From Terfezia claveryi (taxonomy: Eukaryota > Ascomycota > Pezizomycetes > Pezizales > Pezizaceae), in contig WHUX01000035.1 in assembly GCA_015179025.1 (NCBI GenBank), positions 310,001 through 374,000 of the forward strand: 64,000 bases of DNA, in the 5' to 3' direction. The stretch's first letter is position 1, and the number at the start of each line of letters is the position of its first letter. Of this stretch, positions 59,114 to 64,000 are shown piece by piece. Below the pieces are notes generated by a model that had not been told where the DNA came from, ran no database searches, and was given only the letters and a program-made list of their open reading frames with translations. The position numbers were made by a program, and so were the translations under genes.

Positions 59114-61099
59114 ATGCAGCAAGTGCCCAACGTCATAGAAAATCCACCCAACCACTCATCTCACCTCATAAACCGCACAATGCGCCTCCTGCTCGCGAAG
59201 CTCTTTACAGCTACAGCGCTCCGTAAGCCAGTGCTATCTTGTCCACCAACAGTTCGGACAGGTATAGCTTTTGGCCAGCCCCGGACCCGGCATACGACTC
59301 GGGTTACAGGGGGGTTACATGAGGGCTCGAGACGATTTTACTCGGACGACGCAAGTACAGAAGATCCTTCATGGGTGCGTCGAGTCACAGAGGTTCCTGT
59401 GCCGGCGCTGAAGCCCGAGGTCACTGAGGGCCCCTCATCGATGCTGGAGCCCCAAGTTGGGAATGAGGAAAAAAATGCACCTGCAGTGAAGAATTCGAAG
59501 CCACCAAAGGCACAAAAGGCACAAAAGGCACAAAAGGCACAAAAGGCACAAAAGGCACAAAAGGCACAAAAGGCACAAAAGGCACAAATGGCACAAAAGG
59601 CACAACAGGCACAAAAGGCACAAAAGGCACAACAGGCACAACAGGCACAACAGGCCAAAAAGAACTATGCTTCTACCCCGCCCACTGGAACGGTGTTAGA
59701 TTCTACTGGGGGTATGCATCTACCGTTTCTCATTTTGCACAATGGATGGAGTAGCTAACCTTGCTCAGGCATCACCAGTCCCGGGATGCTCGCGGCTGCA
59801 AAGGACTTCATTGAAGCCGTAGCGAAATCCCCACATGGAGTCCTGCTGGTGCCGGACCACGATGCCGATGGGCTTTCCGCAGGGACAATAATCTCCCTGA
59901 CTCTCCAGCTCCTCGGGAAGCCAATTGACATGATCCACGTACGTTTTATGCAGAAACGCGAGGCGATCCCCGTCCAAGAAGAGAAAGCGGACATCGAGTC
60001 GTTTTGCCAGCAGCACGAGATTGGCCATATGATTATTCTAGACCAGGGCACTCGCGAAGCTACTGAGGCCCTGATAACTTTTGCACCCGAGCGGGAAAAA
60101 CTCATCATCCATAAGTACCATTCCTCTAGTGATACTCCCAACACCATAATCTTCTCTTCGTGTGACCAACCGTCAACCTCCCTCCTCGCCTATACTCTTT
60201 GCTGTCCTCTCCACCCGACCGCGCCGGATGCAACTGCCTTCCTCGCAGTAGTCGGCGCTTTCTCCTTATCCAACACCACCAGCAATATGCTCAGCATCCC
60301 GCCAGTATCGTTATACCTCAACACCGACCTGGCACTGAAGAAATACACCAAAAAGTGGATCACGCTGCTTATCATCCTCCTGAACGCCCCTCGCCGTAGC
60401 CCACTCATCGAATACAGCGAGGCAGTCCGCGGAGCATGGGACCTTCTCCAATTCGACCCTCATGCTAACCCCACCGAGTGGCCGACCCCGAAGCAAATCA
60501 TGTCTGGAACTTGGGGGTCTCAGCAGCTAAGAGATACAGTCACCCGCTTGGCGGCGCTGCAAGAAGGCTCTCGCGCACAAATTGATAGAGTGAAACGCGT
60601 CCCACCGAAATTCAGCAGCGACGGGAAGATTGCGCTTATTGAGATTGAGAGCCCATGGCACATTCATACGATGCTGCTGACGAGGTGGGTGGGTTTGCTT
60701 GGAGCGGAAAATATGAAGAACATCGCATTGCCGAGGCTATTGGCTGTCATAGTAGCGAATAGAGGGTATGCCAGAGACAAGGTTTATTTCTCGGTGAGGA
60801 GGACTGGGTATGCGGTGAAGGAGGGTATAAAGTTGATTGCGCTGCTCAAAGAGTATGCGGATGGCTTGCCGAGTGATACGAGGCTGCGGATGGGAAATGA
60901 TTTTGTGAAGGGCCATAAGGGGGCGATGGAGGGGAGTTTTGAGATGGGGATCTGGGCAGAGTATCGGAGGGAGATGAAGATCAAGGATGTTAAAGTTCGG
61001 GATAATGGAAGATATGTGGAGACGAAGACTACACTAGAGCTAGGGAGTGGTGCTGGAGCAGCAGCGGCAGAGGCCAGGGCGACGGGGATTATGGAGTAA
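59114..61099 (+). CDS. DHH-superfamily (RecJ-like) phosphoesterase-fold protein with degenerate motif III
   Basis: Exons 59114-59711 and 59769-61099 give 642 residues (620 if translation starts at the ATG at 59180, whose MRLLLAKLFTATALRKP looks like a mitochondrial presequence). After a Lys-Ala-Gln repeat (about residues 132-180) the DHH domain begins: LLVPDHDADGLSAGTIISLT carries motif I (HDADG). The place where active members have Asp-His-His reads MIILDQGTRE. A DHHA1-like C-terminal part includes IALIEIESPWHIH and KVYFSVRRTGYAVKEG. Active relatives hydrolyse phosphodiesters in nucleic acids or small nucleotides with manganese; with the ligands changed, activity here is doubtful. It ends shortly before ADE5,7 in the same direction. 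Confidence 0.8.
59508..59655 (+). repeat. In-frame 9-bp tandem repeat (AAGGCACAA), encodes Lys-Ala-Gln
   Basis: About 16 units, mostly AAGGCACAA with a few CAGGCACAA and one ATGGCACAA, inside the coding region of the DHH-family protein. It lies between the presequence and the catalytic domain, so length changes should be tolerated. Confidence 0.92.
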
Positions 61100-61637
61100 G
61101 AAGCTGTTTCTCCGTATTGCTGAACCACTACCCCCAAAAGAAAAAAAAAACTGACGAGCCTGGACCGCACCGTTTTTCCCGCTCATCTCGCGTTAGTATG
61201 TAAACAGAGTGTTCATGCCTGTATATGTAGATATGTACAGTACAGATATCACATATGTATCACCCAGCCACTTGTGTATGCGGCAGACAGTTAGTTACCC
61301 TGAAAGATAGCCCAACCTGGACACGTTGCTTTTTCCATCTGATTAGTCTGGTTGGCCATCTGATTGCTGGCTGTATGAGCCTCATCCATGCGCTGTACGG
61401 AGTGTATAGACGCCATAGACGCCATAGACTCAGAATACACGCCGTACACGCTGTGCAGGTCAGAAATTTCGCCGGGATGGGGTTGGCTGGCTCGCTCGCT
61501 GCATGAAGGTTTCTTAGCTATTCTTTTTCGCACAGCCCGGGCAAAATGGCATACAAAGTACCCTCCCCTCCTGCACCACTCGCATCTGCCAAAGCATCTC
61601 CCCCTTCACACACATCCCCAGAGGCGACAGTACAGGT
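61100..61637. promoter_or_regulatory. Intergenic, ADE5,7 promoter
   Basis: 538 bases. GACGCCATAGACGCCATAGAC is tandemly repeated near 61409-61429. TAGTCTGGTTGGC at 61344-61356 matches 13 of 15 bases of the inverted repeat of the nuclease-bearing element; this may be chance. No TGACTC-type Bas1/Gcn4 site was certain. Confidence 0.4.
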
Positions 61638-64000
61638 ATGAAGGTCCTTGTGGTCGGTAATGGCGGTAGGGAGCACGCTTTGGCGTCGAGGCTGTCGCAG
61701 TCGAAGCAGGTGGACCATGTTTTCGTTGCTCCTGGTGCGTCACTACATATACGTGGCTCTTGTTTGCTGTCTTAACATAACGCTGCTTCGTCTATCTAGG
61801 TAACGGAGGAACCGCCAGTGGCCTAGACAAGGTGTCCAACATCCCCATCAGCCAGGACGACTTCCCCGCCCTTGTCCACTTCGCCATCGACAATGGCATC
61901 AACCTCGCCGTGCCCGGCCCCGAAGCCCCCCTCGTTGCTGGCATCGAGGGGTATTTCCGGAGAGGTTCTTATCCCACCTCACTTCCGCCTCACTTCTCTC
62001 TCAAATCAAAATGCTGACGTATGGGTGGGTTGATGGATGGATGGATGTACAGTCGGGATCCCCTGCTTCGGCCCATCAAAAGAGGCCGCAGTCATGGAAG
62101 GGTCAAAGACGTTCTCCAAGGACTTTATGGCCAGGCATAACATCCCCACCGCGGAATACCGCAACTTCACGTCCTACGACGAGGCTACAAAGTACATTGA
62201 CAGCATCTCCCACAACGTGGTGATCAAAGCCTCTGGGCTAGCTGCAGGAAAGGGTGTCATCATTCCTTCGACGAAGGAGGAGGCACATGCTGCGCTCAAG
62301 GAGATCATGGCGGATAAGGTCTTTGGTCATGCTGGTATGAATTGACCTCCCTCTCCCCCGTGTAAATCGAATGGACGCTTACAATACATCCCTGACAGGT
62401 GACGAGGTTGTCATCGAGGAATTCCTCGAGGGAGACGAGTTGAGCATTCTAGCCTTCAGCGATGGATACACCGTTGTAGCATTACCACCAGCGCAGGACC
62501 ACAAGCGGATATTCGATGGTGACCAGGGCCCAAATACCGGTGGGATGGGGTGTTACGCTCCAACCCGCATTGCGTCAAAGGAGGTATTGGAGGAGGTACA
62601 GCGGACAATTCTCAACCCTACCATTCACGGATTGAGGAGGGAAGGTATAACCAGATAATCTACCTATTTCCCCCTCCCCACCCCACTACCGCGCACTCCT
62701 AACGTATCGTCTAGGGACTCCATTCGTGGGAATGCTCTTTACAGGTCTCATGATGACCCCCAAGGGCCCCAAAGTCCTCGAATACAACGTCCGCTTTGGT
62801 GACCCCGAGACACAAACCGTGCTGCCACTACTCAGCACCGACACTGACCTAGCGGAGATTATGCTGGCTTGTGCAAAAGGTTACCTCGACTCTGTCTCCA
62901 TCAAAATCGACAAGAAATTCTCCGCCACGGTAGTCGTCGCCGCGGGAGGCTACCCGGGACCATACCCCAAAGGCCAAAAAATCACTGTTGACCCCGTTGG
63001 AGCAGATACTACAATCTTCCACGCCGGAACAGTCATTAGAGACGCCACCCTGCAAACCTCTGGGGGAGAGTCATTGCCGCCAACGCCACAGCAGGATCAC
63101 TCGAGGAGGCGGTGGAGAAGGCGTATGTCGGCGTTAAATCAATCCACTTCAATGACATGTTCTACCGTCGGGACATTGCCCACCGCGCATTCAAGCAACC
63201 TCCGCAATCAAAGAAGGAATCTCTCACTTACGCACAGGCCGGCGTCTCCATTGACGCCGGCAACACTCTCGTCGAGCGCATCAAGTCCGCAGTAAAGTCC
63301 ACCCGACGCCCCGGCGCCGACGCGGAGATTGGTGGGTTCGGAGGTACCTTCGAGCTTTCGAAGGCGGGGTATCATCCTGACGCACCGATCCTCATTGGAG
63401 CTATTGATGGAGTGGGGACGAAGCTTAAAATCGCCCATGCATTAGGAAAGCATGACACCGTCGGAATTGATCTTGTCGCTATGTCAGTCAACGACCTCGT
63501 CGTCCAGGGCGCAGAAACACTCTTCTTCCTAGACTGCTACTCAACAAGCCATCTCGACATCGACGCTGCTGCGTCTTTTGTTGAGGGTGTGGCTAAGGGA
63601 TGTATTGAAGCCGGCTGCGTTCTTCTCGGTGGAGAGACAGCCGAAATGCCCGGCATGTACCAAGGCAGCGAGTATGACGCCGTGGGCACCGCCACCGGCG
63701 CTGTCTCTAGAGATAACCTCCTCCCCAAAATGTCCGAGATGAAAGAAGGCGATGTCCTTCTCGGCCTGAAATCCTCGGGTTTCCACTCAAACGGCTTCTC
63801 GCTCATCAGGAGAATCGTGGAAAAAGCAGGTCTGGAGTATACCGATGCTGCGCCATGGGATAGCACAAAATCGGTTGGGGAGAGCCTGCTTACTCCGACG
63901 AAGATCTACGTGAGGAGTTGCTATGCTGCGGCGCAGAAGGGGCTCGTGAAGGGTATGGCACATATCACGGGTGGGGGGTTGACGGAGAATATTCCGAGGA
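61638..64000 (+). CDS. ADE5,7: Bifunctional GAR synthetase / AIR synthetase (purine biosynthesis), 3' end beyond window
   Basis: Exons 61638-61734, 61800-61964, 62053-62334, 62399-62644 and 62715 to beyond the window. The N-terminal GARS domain ligates glycine to phosphoribosylamine (step 2) and the C-terminal AIRS domain closes the imidazole ring (step 5) in cytosolic purine synthesis. GARS shows [28 protein letters not shown], the ATP-grasp segments [13 protein letters not shown] and [13 protein letters not shown], and [16 protein letters not shown] begins near [14 protein letters not shown] with [44 protein letters not shown] and [11 protein letters not shown]. The reading frame breaks once, at the G5 run 63062-63066 (TSGG then RVIAA in the next frame); six G would restore it. 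The window cuts the gene inside AIRS. Confidence 0.95.

Noticed and set aside
59338..59658. Minus-strand frames rich in Cys or Pro-Val-Phe opposite the Lys-Ala-Gln repeat
   Set aside because: Shadows of a 9-bp repeat in a real plus-strand gene.
61344..61356. Second copy of the nuclease-element inverted repeat (TAGTCTGGTTGGC)
   Set aside because: Only 13 bases match, and no partner or nuclease gene is near; an 11-base match at about 38435 is even weaker.

Overview
The window reads as nuclear DNA of a filamentous ascomycete (Pezizomycotina). It holds single-copy housekeeping genes split by short GT-AG introns of about 45-90 bases, fungal forms of several proteins (an EF-hand external NADH dehydrogenase, a Sln1-type hybrid histidine kinase, bifunctional ADE5,7, a Mit1-like remodeler), a Ty3/gypsy chromovirus and an AT-rich, possibly RIP-mutated island. 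Gene order alone does not fix the class; an early-diverging Pezizomycete is only a guess. No tRNA, rRNA or CRISPR was recognised.

Layout. 1-5.1 kb: no gene; foldback repeats and a GC-rich inverted-repeat island with a 9-bp minisatellite. 5.1-12.3 kb: a Mit1-like chromatin remodeler (-) divergent from an MRM1-type rRNA methyltransferase (+). 12.3-13.9 kb: relics, including a pogo-like terminal repeat. 13.9-19.0 kb: NDE1 (-) and ESF1 (-). 19.2-20.5 kb: a PD-(D/E)XK nuclease-like gene between perfect 15-bp inverted repeats, the best candidate here for an undescribed mobile unit. 21-26.6 kb: GID8 (-), URK1 (+), NDUFS4 (-), ATP17 (+). 27.3-33.5 kb: a complete LTR retrotransposon, minus orientation, with a 5-bp target duplication. 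33.6-34.5 kb: relic of a TIR transposon with an integrase-type transposase. 35.5-37.1 kb: PMI40. 37-43.6 kb: gene-poor, with an unrecognised multi-exon candidate, an AT-rich island and a LINE gag relic. 43.6-47.4 kb: SLN1-like kinase. 47.4-50.1 kb: gene-poor with a second LINE relic. 50.1-64 kb: a dense cluster of UTP22 (-), cystathionine gamma-synthase, RPS20, an ELYS-domain protein, a DHH-family protein and ADE5,7 (all +), the last cut by the window end.

How the genes fit together. Three act in ribosome production (ESF1, UTP22, RPS20) and one modifies mitochondrial rRNA (MRM1). Three act in respiration (NDE1, NDUFS4, ATP17), and NDUFS4 and ATP17 share a 276-bp divergent promoter. The rest cover purine and pyrimidine supply (ADE5,7, URK1), sulfur amino acids, mannose for the cell wall, osmosensing, heterochromatin and the GID ubiquitin ligase.

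Exon models were built by hand from splice sites and reading phase. Most close in frame with conserved protein sequence on both sides of each intron. The exceptions (MRM1, UTP22, ADE5,7, possibly the ELYS gene, and the retrotransposon pol) each look one base short, mostly in a homopolymer. This points to systematic homopolymer undercalling in the assembly rather than to broken genes.
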